From: Streptomyces sp. NRRL F-5135
GTDB lineage: Bacteria > Actinomycetota > Actinomycetes > Streptomycetales > Streptomycetaceae
DNA: 64,000 nucleotides
Direction of reading: 5' to 3'
Assembly (NCBI RefSeq): GCF_000719775.1
Contig: NZ_JOHR01000030.1
Span: 62,001 to 126,000 of the forward strand
Below are positions 27,392-38,583 of the stretch, piece after piece. Every line of letters starts with the position of its first letter. The first letter of the stretch is position 1. The notes under the pieces are model-generated. The model made no database searches and had not been told where the DNA came from. It saw only the letters and a program-made list of their open reading frames with translations. The translations under genes were made by a program, and so were the position numbers.

Positions 27392-28978
27392 CGGGGCCGA
27401 GCCCGTCGCCCGGTCGGTCTCCTGCTCGGGGACCCGCTCCTGCCCCGCGTCCGCCGCCGGCCCGTCGAAGCCGGGCCGGCGGTCCGGCAGCAGGTCCAGC
27501 ACGGCCCGGCGGCGCGCCTCGGCCGCCTCGTCGTCGTACGGGTCGACGGTCGCCGGGACCTGGAGCCTGAGCACCGGCCCCGCCCCGAGCCGTGCGTAGC
27601 CCCGGCCCGGCGGCATCTCGTACGGGGGAGTGGTGTGCGGTGGCGCCCCCAGCACCTCGGCCATCCGCACGGGCGGGGCCTGCCCGAGGACGACCCGGGC
27701 GCGGGTGTGCGCGTGTACCGTCTCGTGCAGCGCGTCCAGCGCGTCGAGGTGTTCGGCCACCACCACCGTGACCCGCGCGGACCTGCCGTGGCGCAGCGGC
27801 ACCTGGAGCAGTTCCTGTGGATCCGGCCGCCCCTCGGCAGCGGCCGCCTGGCCGAGGACGGCCGGCCGGTCCAGCAGGATCCACAGCGGCCTGCGGGTGT
27901 CCTCCGGCGCGGGCAGGCCCGCCTGCCGGGCCCGGCCCGCGGTGATCAGGCGCCGCTCGGTCTCGTTCGCGGCCCACTCCAGACCGGCCAGCGCGCCCTC
28001 CGGTCCGCACTCCACGGCCAGGACGCCGCGCCGCCCGGTCAGGCAGGCGTACTCCCCGCTCCCGCCGCCGTCCACGACCAGTACGTCGCCGTGGCGCACG
28101 GCCTGCAGAGCGATCGAGCGGAGCAGGCTCGTCGTGCCGCTGCCGGGCCGGCCCGTCGCCAGCAGATGCGGCTCGGTCGAGCGCCCCCCGGTCCGCCAGA
28201 GGACCGGCGTCAGGTCCTGGGCGGCGCCGTCGATCAGCACGGGCACGGTACGGCGCCCGGCGCCGGCGTCACCGAAACCCAGCACGATCTCCTGGGGCAC
28301 GGTGACGAAGGGCTGGGCGGCGGGGGCGGTGGACAGGGCGGGCAGCACGGTCATCCCCAGTTCGCCCGCCTCCTCGTCCCAGGTGAAGAGGTACTCGCGG
28401 CCGCGCCCGCACTTGGCGTACAGCAGCTGTTCGACCCGGCCGCGCTCGTCCGGATCGCTGTCGGGGAAGTACGCGGGGTACGTCATCCGCAGCCGGGTGG
28501 GCCGTCCCTCGGCGTCGAACGCGTAGTCGCTGAACGCGGCGGTCCAGTCGCCGCCGTGCGAGAAGAGCGGATTCGGGTCGTCCGGCACCGCGACGTAGGG
28601 CACCAGCGCCTCGTACAGCGATCGCAGCCGCTTCGTCTCCGCCTCCTCCGGCCCGGTCCGCTCGGGGGCCCGCTCCCGGCCCTGCCAGCCGGCCACGGCC
28701 ATCAGCGAGATCAGGCCCAGCGTGGGCCCGTACGGCGTGAACGCGACGAACATCAGGCAGCACGCCGCCGCGAAGACCATCGGCCCGCGCCGGTCCTTGG
28801 GCGTGGCGGCCCACTTCCGGTGCGCCGCGGCACTGAGAAGCCGCAGCCCGCGGGCCACGGTGAGCAGCGGGTGGAGTACGTCCGCGACGGTGGCGGCGGC
28901 CGTACGGGCCAGCCGGCGGGCCCGCGCGATCCGGCCGCCGCCACTGGTCGGGACGCGAAGGAGGGGGCGCCGGGCCAC
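27383..28978 (-). CDS. Membrane-anchored FtsK/TraB-like protein with Lys-less P-loop
   Basis: 531 residues. Basic N-terminus, then a hydrophobic hairpin at about 66-98 (PMVFAAACCLMFVAF, TLGLISLMAVAGW), then a cytoplasmic region. The nucleotide loop reads ATGRPGSGTTSLLRS: it has the GxxxxG of Walker A but Thr282 in place of the essential Lys. RRPLWILLDRPAVL is a Walker B-like strand. It resembles FtsK/SpoIIIE/TraB pumps but may not hydrolyse ATP normally. GTG at 28978 follows AGGAG by seven bases. The small membrane protein upstream is likely its operon partner. Confidence 0.85.
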   Translation of the reverse strand: MARRPLLRVPTSGGGRIARARRLARTAAATVADVLHPLLTVARGLRLLSAAAHRKWAATPKDRRGPMVFAAACCLMFVAFTPYGPTLGLISLMAVAGWQGRERAPERTGPEEAETKRLRSLYEALVPYVAVPDDPNPLFSHGGDWTAAFSDYAFDAEGRPTRLRMTYPAYFPDSDPDERGRVEQLLYAKCGRGREYLFTWDEEAGELGMTVLPALSTAPAAQPFVTVPQEIVLGFGDAGAGRRTVPVLIDGAAQDLTPVLWRTGGRSTEPHLLATGRPGSGTTSLLRSIALQAVRHGDVLVVDGGGSGEYACLTGRRGVLAVECGPEGALAGLEWAANETERRLITAGRARQAGLPAPEDTRRPLWILLDRPAVLGQAAAAEGRPDPQELLQVPLRHGRSARVTVVVAEHLDALDALHETVHAHTRARVVLGQAPPVRMAEVLGAPPHTTPPYEMPPGRGYARLGAGPVLRLQVPATVDPYDDEAAEARRRAVLDLLPDRRPGFDGPAADAGQERVPEQETDRATGSAPVA

Positions 28979-29052
28979 GGCTGTCTCCTGACGGTGCTGA
29001 CGGACGGGGGAGAAGGGCGGAGGGGCAGTAGGACGGAAAGGGAAGGAGACGG

Positions 29053-29247
29053 TCAGAACTTGATGCCGCCCAGAAGGCTCGCGAGGCTCGCGCTCCCGGC
29101 CGTGATGCTCGGTGCGATGGCCGTCCCCGCGAGATAGAAGCCGAAGAGCGCGCAGACCACCGCGTGGGACGCCTTGAGCCCGCCCTTGCGGAAGAAGAGG
29201 AAGACGACGATTCCGAGCAGTACGACACCGGACATGGAAAGGACCAT
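29053..29247 (-). CDS. Small membrane protein upstream of the FtsK-like gene
   Basis: 64 residues, two hydrophobic segments (SGVVLLGIVVFLFF, and SHAVVCALFGFYLAGTAIAP) joined by RKGGLK, with a Ser/Gly/Ala tail. Resembles the tiny membrane proteins that accompany TraB/Spd-type genes in actinomycetes. AGGAG seven bases before the ATG at 29247. Lies 74 bases upstream of the FtsK-like start on the same strand, so probably one operon. Confidence 0.85.
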   Translation of the reverse strand: MVLSMSGVVLLGIVVFLFFRKGGLKASHAVVCALFGFYLAGTAIAPSITAGSASLASLLGGIKF

Positions 29248-29309
29248 GGGGATCTCCTGGCTGTAGTGCGGTCACCGTGCGTGCCCCCATGATCGCCAGA
29301 AGTATCTAT

Positions 29310-29346
29310 GTGACAAAAGGTGTAAACGGGTGAAAGATCGTGAATC
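29310..29346. repeat. Four GTG-(A/T) repeats at exact 10-base spacing
   Basis: GTG starts at 29310, 29320, 29330 and 29340; the units read GTGACAAAAG, GTGTAAACGG, GTGAAAGATC, GTGAATCC. One face of the helix is marked four times in a locally AT-rich stretch. It lies between the divergent small membrane protein and ankyrin genes and looks like an operator for a regulator that binds head-to-tail. Confidence 0.6.
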
Positions 29347-29461
29347 CCGGCGTGTACGCACGGGCAGTACCCTGTCGGTTCACTCGCACGGCGGCCGTGC
29401 CGTACGGGCCCGGATCGGCGCCGCAGAGATGTGACGCGAACACGAGAGGCGGTCCACCCCC

Positions 29462-29854
29462 ATGAGCGACGCACCGGACCCCGAGGTGATCGAACTGGCC
29501 ACGAAGGTCTTCGACCTGGCCAGGAGCGGCGAGGCCGAGACGCTCGCCGCGTACGTCGACGCCGGCGTCCCCGCCGACCTCGCCAACGACCGGGGCGACT
29601 CCCTCGTCATGCTCGCCGCGTACCACGGCCACGCCCCGGCCGTCGAGGCCCTGATCGCCCGCGGCGCCGACGCGGACCGCGCCAACGACCGGGGCCAGAC
29701 CCCGCTCGCGGGCGCCGTCTTCAAGGGGGAGGAGGCGGTGATCCGCGCGCTCCTCGCCGGCGGGGCCGATCCGAACGGCGGCACCCCGTCCGCCGTGGAT
29801 ACCGCGCGGATGTTTGGGAAGACAGACCTGTTGAAGCTGTTCGGAGCCCAGTGA
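29462..29854 (+). CDS. Small ankyrin-repeat protein
   Basis: 130 residues made almost entirely of ankyrin repeats: ETLAAYVDAGVPADLANDRG, DSLVMLAAYHGHAPAVEALI, ARGADADRANDRGQTPLAGA, VFKGEEAVIRALLAGGADPN. No signal peptide or other domain, so a cytoplasmic protein-protein binding module. Partner unknown; the next gene codes for a HEAT-like helical protein, but two repeat elements separate them. GAGAGG is about nine bases before the ATG. Hairpin at 30072-30096 may end its transcript. Confidence 0.92.
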   Translation: MSDAPDPEVIELATKVFDLARSGEAETLAAYVDAGVPADLANDRGDSLVMLAAYHGHAPAVEALIARGADADRANDRGQTPLAGAVFKGEEAVIRALLAGGADPNGGTPSAVDTARMFGKTDLLKLFGAQ

Positions 29855-29869
29855 GCCGGGGTGCCGTCA

Positions 29870-30031
29870 GGGGCCCTTTCACTATGAGCGTCCGAGCAGG
29901 GCGCGTGGTCTGGTGCCGTGCATCGCAAGGCGCCGGAGAGTCCTGGTAGCGGAGCTACCTGGGCTTTTCGGCAACGCGGCGAGGTGCGGTGCCAGGCCGC
30001 GTGACCCGGACGGGCATAGTGAAAGGACCCC
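29870..30031. repeat. Palindromic repeat element 1 (162 bases)
   Basis: 25-base terminal inverted repeats at 29870-29894 and 30007-30031 match at 22 positions; outer ends begin GGGGCCCTTTCACTATG and end CATAGTGAAAGGACCCC. The centre is the small hairpin GGTAGC-GGA-GCTACC (29945-29959). No open frame of its own. It looks like a non-autonomous MITE-like element. It shares an internal core with element 2. Confidence 0.8.
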
Positions 30032-30071
30032 TAAATGTGGTCGCGGTGGCGAAATGGCTGGGTCATCATGA

Positions 30072-30096
30072 CGTCGGGCCCGCAGGGGGCCCGACG
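30072..30096 (+). terminator. Hairpin between the two repeat elements
   Basis: CGTCGGGCCC (30072-30081) pairs perfectly with GGGCCCGACG (30087-30096), loop GCAGG. Probably the terminator of the ankyrin gene, displaced downstream by insertion of element 1. Confidence 0.6.
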
Positions 30097-30164
30097 AGAG
30101 GCAGGGAAGATGGTCTGCATCAGGCGAAGGACGACGGCCGGTCGAGCGTGCACTCGGGGCGGGG

Positions 30165-30347
30165 CCTAGGGCGGGTTTCGAAAGTCCCGCCTGGCTCGCG
30201 ACGCCTGGCACGCACGCTCGCCGCGTTGTCGGAGTCGTCCAAGTACGTCCGGTACGAGGACGATCCTCCGCCTTGCGATCGCACGCACCAGACGCCGCGA
30301 GCCCCGCCCTGCGGGCGGACGGCGCTACTTTCGCGACACGCCCTAGG
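30165..30347. repeat. Palindromic repeat element 2 (183 bases)
   Basis: Ends are CCTAGGGCGGGTTTCGAAAG (30165-30184) and, inverted, ACTTTCGCGACACGCCCTAGG without its first base at 30328-30347, matching at 18 of 21 positions. A central GTAC-containing palindrome lies near 30250. Its internal words GCCTGGCAC (30203), CTCGCCGCGTTG (30217) and CGCCTTGCGAT (30269) occur in the same order in element 1. A half copy sits at the phoD 3' end. Confidence 0.8.
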
Positions 30348-30371
30348 GCGTGCTGCGAAAGTCCCGCCTGG
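30342..30371 (+). repeat. Partial copy of repeat element 2
   Basis: CCTAGGGCGTGCTGCGAAAG and the following GTCCCGCCTGG repeat the left end of element 2, using the same CCTAGG (30342-30347) as that element's right end. Similarity fades after 30371. The two copies are joined exactly at the palindromic CCTAGG. Confidence 0.7.
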
Positions 30372-30472
30372 CCCCGTCGCGGCGGGCACACCTTGCCGGT
30401 CGCGGCACCAGCGCTCCGGCAGCGGCACCTACACCCCCGGTTGCGTCGACAGCTTGATGTGAGGCTTTTCCG

Positions 30473-31894
30473 ATGTTCGATCCAGTCATAGCGCCGAGCG
30501 GCACACTCCTCGGCCTGTTGCAGAGGGGCCGCGGCGACGGCACGCTCCACGCGCTCGCCGCCCCCCGCGCGGAGGCCCTCGCCGCCCTCGACCACTGCGT
30601 GCTCAACGACCCCCGCCACGACTGGCAGGTCGAGAACCGCTCGCTCTACTACGCACGCCTGTACCTGGATCTCCACGGCGGGCTCGACGCGGTCGAGCAC
30701 CACCTCTTCCGCGCCGAGGACCGGCTCGACACCGAGGAGGTCAGGACCGGGCTGTCGCTCGCCGTGCTCGGCCACCTGGCCTCCTACGGCCGGCGCGACG
30801 CGCTCGACCTGCTGCGCCGCTACGCCGAGACCGGCTCCAACTGGGCCTGGGCGCTCGACGAACTGGCGCTGCGCGACGACGACACCGGGCTGCGCGCCCT
30901 GGCCGGGCCGGTCCTCGGCCGCTTCCCCCGCACCCCCGAAGGAGACGCCGAGCTGGCCGCCGCCGTGCGCGACGCCTTCGAGCCCCGGCCCTGGCGGCTG
31001 TGGGCGGACGACCCGCGCGCCGAGATCGGCGCGCGGATCAGGGCAGCCGGCGAACAGGGCTCCTTCGACCGCTGGCAGCGACAGCTCCGGCCGAGCGGAC
31101 CTCGCCCGGGCTGGAGCGTGGCCGCAGTCTTCGACTGGGCGCAGGAAGGGCTGGAGCGCGGCGGCGAACTGCATCTGCCGGCGGCCCGCTGCCTCACGGC
31201 GGTCGCCGGGCCCGGAGACCGCCCGACGATCCTCGAAGCCGCGCGCGGCGGCCCGGACGGGGCCCGCTGCGCGGCCCTTCACTATCTCGCCGAGGCCCGC
31301 GACCCGGACGTGCTCGACCTGATCGAAGCGGCAGCCTCCGACCCGTCCCGTACCGTCGCCGACGCGGCGGTGGCCGCGTTCGAGCGGATGTGCGGCGCGG
31401 ACGCGGTCGACCGGGCGCGCGGCTGGATCCACCGGCCCGACGCCCTCGGGGCGTCCGCCGCGGGCGTGCTCGCCTGCCGGGGCGGTACGCGCGACACCGA
31501 TCTCGTCCTCGGCGCGCTGCGTGAGACCGTCCGGGCCGAGGGGCCCGACGCCCGGCGGCTGTGGACGCTCGTCGACGGCGCGGGCCGGCTCGGCATCGTC
31601 TGCGCGGCGCCCGTGCTGCGCCACGTCTACCGCGAGACCGCCTCGTCCCAACTGCGCGGACGCGCGGCGAAGGCACTGGCCGCCACCGACCCCTCCTACG
31701 CCACCGGGTTCGCCGTCGAGTGCCTGTGGGACTGCGAGGAGACCACGCGGGAGATCGCGGCGCTGCACGCCGAGACGGGAGACGCCCGGGTGGCGGAGCG
31801 GCTGCGGCGGCTGGCCGCGGACCCGGCCGAGGAGGCCGAGGTGCAGACGGCCGTACGCAGCCGGATCGGCGGCGCGGACGCGGCGACGCGCTGA
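30473..31894 (+). CDS. HEAT-repeat-like helical protein
   Basis: 473 residues, all alpha-helical in appearance, with repeated 30-residue helix pairs in the second half (CAALHYLAEARDPDVLDLIEAAASDPSRTVADAAVAAFE; RGRAAKALAATDPSYATGFAVE is another) as in HEAT/PBS-lyase repeat proteins. No signal or membrane segment. A scaffold or binding role is the most that can be inferred. ATG at 30473 with GTGAGG about eight bases ahead. It stands next to an ankyrin protein, also a binding-type repeat protein. Confidence 0.85.
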   Translation: MFDPVIAPSGTLLGLLQRGRGDGTLHALAAPRAEALAALDHCVLNDPRHDWQVENRSLYYARLYLDLHGGLDAVEHHLFRAEDRLDTEEVRTGLSLAVLGHLASYGRRDALDLLRRYAETGSNWAWALDELALRDDDTGLRALAGPVLGRFPRTPEGDAELAAAVRDAFEPRPWRLWADDPRAEIGARIRAAGEQGSFDRWQRQLRPSGPRPGWSVAAVFDWAQEGLERGGELHLPAARCLTAVAGPGDRPTILEAARGGPDGARCAALHYLAEARDPDVLDLIEAAASDPSRTVADAAVAAFERMCGADAVDRARGWIHRPDALGASAAGVLACRGGTRDTDLVLGALRETVRAEGPDARRLWTLVDGAGRLGIVCAAPVLRHVYRETASSQLRGRAAKALAATDPSYATGFAVECLWDCEETTREIAALHAETGDARVAERLRRLAADPAEEAEVQTAVRSRIGGADAATR

Positions 31895-32161
31895 CCCCGT
31901 CCGGGGCGGCGGGACCGGATTCGTCCAAGCGCCGGGCCCGGGGCGCGCGCGTCGGCCCGGACCCGGGCGTCGAGGCCCGCGGCCGCCCCGGCTCCCGTCC
32001 GGGCGGCGGCCGCGGGTTCCCACCGCCGGGCTCCGGGGCGTACCGCCGGGGCCGTGGCGGTCGGCCGGCGGTCCGTCCGCGTGGCGTCGCCACCAATGCT
32101 CACGGGACGTTTCCCACGCGGAAAGATCCTCGTTGGCGGGGACACGCTCGGTACGACGACA

Positions 32162-32177
32162 ACACGCATATGCGTGT
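32162..32177. promoter_or_regulatory. 16-base perfect palindrome over a start codon
   Basis: ACACGCATATGCGTGT (32162-32177) is a perfect palindrome centred on the CATATG that holds the ATG at 32170. With two mismatches it extends to 32154-32185. Could be an operator over a leaderless start or an RNA hairpin hiding the start; the gene lacks a Shine-Dalgarno sequence. Confidence 0.5.
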
Positions 32178-33288
32178 CGTCATCGTCACCGAGTCCTTCC
32201 CGCCCGACGTCAACGGCGTGGCCCACTGCGCCCTCCAGACCGCGCGGCACCTTGCCGCACGCGGTCACGATCCGCTCGTCATCGCGCCGGCCGTCGCCGG
32301 CGCCGCCGAGACCGACGCCCCGTGCCCGGTGGTCCGCGTACCGTCCCTGCCGCTGCCCGGCTACCCGCAGGTCCGGGTGGCCCTGCCCAGCCGGCGCGTG
32401 GCGGCCACCATCGCCGCGCACCGGGCCGACCTGGTCCACCTGGCCGGGCCCTTCGTCCTCGGCGTACGGGGGATGACGGCCGCGGCGCGGCTGCACGTCC
32501 CCGCCGTCGCCGTCTACCAGACCGATCTCGCCGGCTACGCCCGGACGTACGTCGGGGCGGGCGAGGCCGCGGCCTGGCGCCGGATCCGCGCCGTGCACTC
32601 CGCGGCCGACCGCACGCTCGCGCCCTCCGGCGCCGCCGTCCAGGACCTCGTCGAGCACGGGGTGCCGCGGGTGCGGCTGTGGCGGCGGGGTGTGGACACC
32701 GTACGGTTCCGGCCCGAGCTGCGCGACGAGGCGCTGCGCAGGCGGCTGGCGCCGGACGGGGAGCTGATCGTCGGGTACGTCGGCCGGCTGGCGCCCGAGA
32801 AGCAGGTCGAGCTGCTGGCCGGCGTGTGCGAGCTGCCCGGCGTGCGGGTCGTGATCGTCGGGGACGGCCCCAGTGAGGCATCGCTGCGCGGCGCGCTGCC
32901 CGGCGCCGTCTTCCTCGGCCGGCGGACCGGCGCGGAACTGGCGCGGACCTTCGCCTCCTTCGACGTGTTCGCGCACACCGGGCCGTACGAGACCTTCTGC
33001 CAGACCGTGCAGGAGGCCATGGCCGCCGGGGTGCCGGTGATCGCGCCCGCCGCCGGCGGCCCGCTGGACCTCGTGGACCACGGACGTACGGGCCTGCTGG
33101 TCACCCCGCACGACGCCGGCGCCGTCACGGCGGCGGTACGGGAGCTGGCCTGGGCCCCCGCGCTCCGCGCGGCCTACGGGCGCGCGGGCCGGGCCGCCGT
33201 CGAGGGCCGGACCTGGGAGACCGTGGGGGACCAGCTGCTCGGCCACTACGACGAGGTGCTCGGAGCGCGTACGGCGGTGGTCGCGTGA
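32170..33288 (+). CDS. GT4-family glycosyltransferase (mannosyltransferase-like)
   Basis: 372 residues, GT-B fold. Opening MRVVIVTESFPPDVNGVAHC and the donor-site signature FAHTGPYETFCQTVQEAMAAGVPVIAP are those of GT4 enzymes close to the mycobacterial MgtA/PimB-type alpha-mannosyltransferases. Likely transfers a hexose to a lipid or polysaccharide at the inner membrane face. No ribosome site; the start sits in the middle of a palindrome. Its stop overlaps the start of the next glycosyltransferase (GTGA). Confidence 0.92.
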   Translation: MRVVIVTESFPPDVNGVAHCALQTARHLAARGHDPLVIAPAVAGAAETDAPCPVVRVPSLPLPGYPQVRVALPSRRVAATIAAHRADLVHLAGPFVLGVRGMTAAARLHVPAVAVYQTDLAGYARTYVGAGEAAAWRRIRAVHSAADRTLAPSGAAVQDLVEHGVPRVRLWRRGVDTVRFRPELRDEALRRRLAPDGELIVGYVGRLAPEKQVELLAGVCELPGVRVVIVGDGPSEASLRGALPGAVFLGRRTGAELARTFASFDVFAHTGPYETFCQTVQEAMAAGVPVIAPAAGGPLDLVDHGRTGLLVTPHDAGAVTAAVRELAWAPALRAAYGRAGRAAVEGRTWETVGDQLLGHYDEVLGARTAVVA

Positions 33289-34451
33289 GCGGGCTGCGGA
33301 TCGTACGGCTGGCGAACTTCGTCACCCCGTCCTCCGGTGGGCTGCGCACCGCGCTGCGGGAGCTGGGCCGCGGGTACCTGGCGGCCGGGCACCGGCCGGT
33401 GCTGATCGTGCCGGGTGAGCGGGCGACCGACGAGGACACCGCGCAGGGCCGGGTGATCACTCTGCCGGGGCCGGTGCTGCCGGGCACCGGCGGTTACCGG
33501 GTGCTGACGGCACGGCGGCGGCTGCGGGCCGTGCTCGAAGACCTCGGCACCGACCGGCTGGAGGTCTCCGACCGCACCACGCTGCGCTGGACGGGGGAGT
33601 GGGCCCGGCGCCACCGGGTGCCCTCCGTGATGGTCTCCCACGAGACCGCGGACGGGGTGCTGCGCACCTGGGGGGTGCCGGGGACGGCGGCGGAGCGCGC
33701 GGCCGACCGGCTGAACGCGCGCAGCGCGTGGGCGTACTCCCGGATCGTGTGCACGACGGAGTGGGCGGAGCGGGAGTTCCTGCGCATCGGCGCGCGCAAC
33801 GTGGTGCGGGCGCCGCTCGGCGTGGACCTGGTCCGCTGCCGGCCGGACCGGCGGTCGGCGGGCCTGCGGGAGCGGTACGCGCGCGGCGCCGACGTCCTGC
33901 TGCTGCTCGGGTCACGGCTGTCGGTGGAGAAGCGGCCGGGAACCGCGCTCGACACGCTGGCGGAGCTGCGGGCGCGGGGCGTGCGGGCGGTGCTGGTCGT
34001 CGCCGGGGACGGGCCGCTGCGCGGTGGGCTGGTCCGGCGGGCCCGGGAGCGGGGGCTGCCCGCGCACTTCCTGGGACACGTGGGTGACCGCGCGGAGATG
34101 GCCGCCCTCCAGGCGTCCGCGGACATCTGCCTGGCGCCCGGCCCGGCCGAGACGTTCGGGCTGTCGGCGCTGGAGTCGCTCGCCTGCGGCACCCCGGTGG
34201 TCGCGAGCGCGTCGTCGGCGCTGCCGGAGGTGGTCGGCGACGCGGGGGTGGCGGCGACGGACACGGCGCACGCGTTCGCCGACGGCGTCGAGGACCTGCT
34301 GGCCCGCCCGGAGCGCGGGCGCCGCGCGGCCGCGCGCGACCGCGCGGAGCTGTTCGGCTGGGACAGGGCGGTGGCGGCGTTCCTGGCGGCCCACGACGTA
34401 CCGCTGCCGAGGATCCCGGCTCCGCGCGGCCCGGGCGGAACGGCGGGATGA
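33285..34451 (+). CDS. Second GT4-family glycosyltransferase
   Basis: 388 residues, GT-B fold: MSGLRIVRLANFVTPSSGG at the N-terminus, a central LLLGSRLSVEKRPGTALDTL (phosphate-binding strand region) and the donor motif LAPGPAETFGLSALESLACGTPVV. Only distantly similar to the preceding enzyme, so they probably act in sequence on one glycan rather than being duplicates. GTG start overlaps the previous stop. Acceptor unknown; a PIM-like or cell-wall mannan role is possible. Confidence 0.9.
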   Translation: MSGLRIVRLANFVTPSSGGLRTALRELGRGYLAAGHRPVLIVPGERATDEDTAQGRVITLPGPVLPGTGGYRVLTARRRLRAVLEDLGTDRLEVSDRTTLRWTGEWARRHRVPSVMVSHETADGVLRTWGVPGTAAERAADRLNARSAWAYSRIVCTTEWAEREFLRIGARNVVRAPLGVDLVRCRPDRRSAGLRERYARGADVLLLLGSRLSVEKRPGTALDTLAELRARGVRAVLVVAGDGPLRGGLVRRARERGLPAHFLGHVGDRAEMAALQASADICLAPGPAETFGLSALESLACGTPVVASASSALPEVVGDAGVAATDTAHAFADGVEDLLARPERGRRAAARDRAELFGWDRAVAAFLAAHDVPLPRIPAPRGPGGTAG

Positions 34452-34853
34452 CGTCCGGCGACCGGCCCCGGCCGGGCGGGACCGGGGCGCACGACGAGCG
34501 CGACGTGACGCGGGTACGGTCCCGGAAGGAACCGGAGCCGGGTCCGCCCGGGGCCCTTCCGTCGGCGACGCCGCCCGCGCGTCCACAGGCGCGGGCCGCG
34601 CCGCCCCAGTGCCCGAGTGGCCCTGCCGGATCCGCGGATCTCGCGGCGGCCGTCGGGCCGGGTGGCCTCGGGATGCCGACCGGGCCTGGGGCGTCTGCCG
34701 GGCCGTCGTGCCTGCGCGGCGCTGTCCCGCCCGCGGACCTCAAGGCGCCGACCGGTCCCGGGGCCCCGGCCGCGCCCTCGCGGCGGCGGGCCGGGCCGCC
34801 GCCTCCGCCGCCACGAAAGGCGCCCCCACCGCCCCCGCGACGAGAATGGGGGG
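34452..34853 (+). other. GC-rich gap upstream of the oxoprolinase gene
   Basis: 402 bases of Pro/Arg/Gly-biased sequence. A frame starting at 34448 (ATGA overlap with the previous stop) is open through the gap but continues out of frame through the next gene, so I do not call it. GC-rich tracts and G-runs are frequent; no clear promoter is visible. Confidence 0.5.
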
Positions 34854-38501
<3,648 letters not shown>

Positions 38502-38510
38502 CGGAGAAAC

Positions 38511-38556
38511 CCTGGTCGGCCGGTCTTCGCGGGCCCGCGAAGACCGGCCGACCAGG
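38511..38556. terminator. 46-base perfect palindromic terminator
   Basis: A 23-base arm (38511-38533, starting CCTGGTCGGCCGG) is followed without spacer by its exact complement (38534-38556). It starts ten bases after the oxoprolinase stop and ends 28 bases before the convergent gene's stop. Among the strongest hairpins of the window. Confidence 0.92.
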
Positions 38557-38583
38557 ACCTCCGCCCCGCTGTCCGGGCTCACG

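Larger units (their letters stand above)
29855..30472. other. Gap occupied by two palindromic repeat elements
   Basis: 618 bases without a gene. In order: repeat element 1 (29870-30031), a terminator-like hairpin (30072-30096), repeat element 2 (30165-30347), a partial third copy (30342-30371) and the short upstream region of the HEAT-repeat gene. Reading frames here, including ones with Arg/Pro-rich peptides, come from the elements and show no coding character. Confidence 0.8.

Noticed and set aside
29310..29346. PHO box (PhoP direct repeats)
   Set aside because: The complement includes TTTCACCC, similar to GTTCACC, but the period is 10 bases, not 11, and only one unit matches well.
30165..30440. 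Small proteins rich in SPAWL/RLARTL-type peptides
   Set aside because: These frames lie wholly in the palindromic elements, occur on both strands because of the inverted repeats, and have no ribosome site.
34448..34853. Frame starting with ATGA overlap after the second glycosyltransferase
   Set aside because: Open only because of GC-rich sequence; it runs out of frame for hundreds of codons through the oxoprolinase gene and gives Pro/Arg low-complexity protein.
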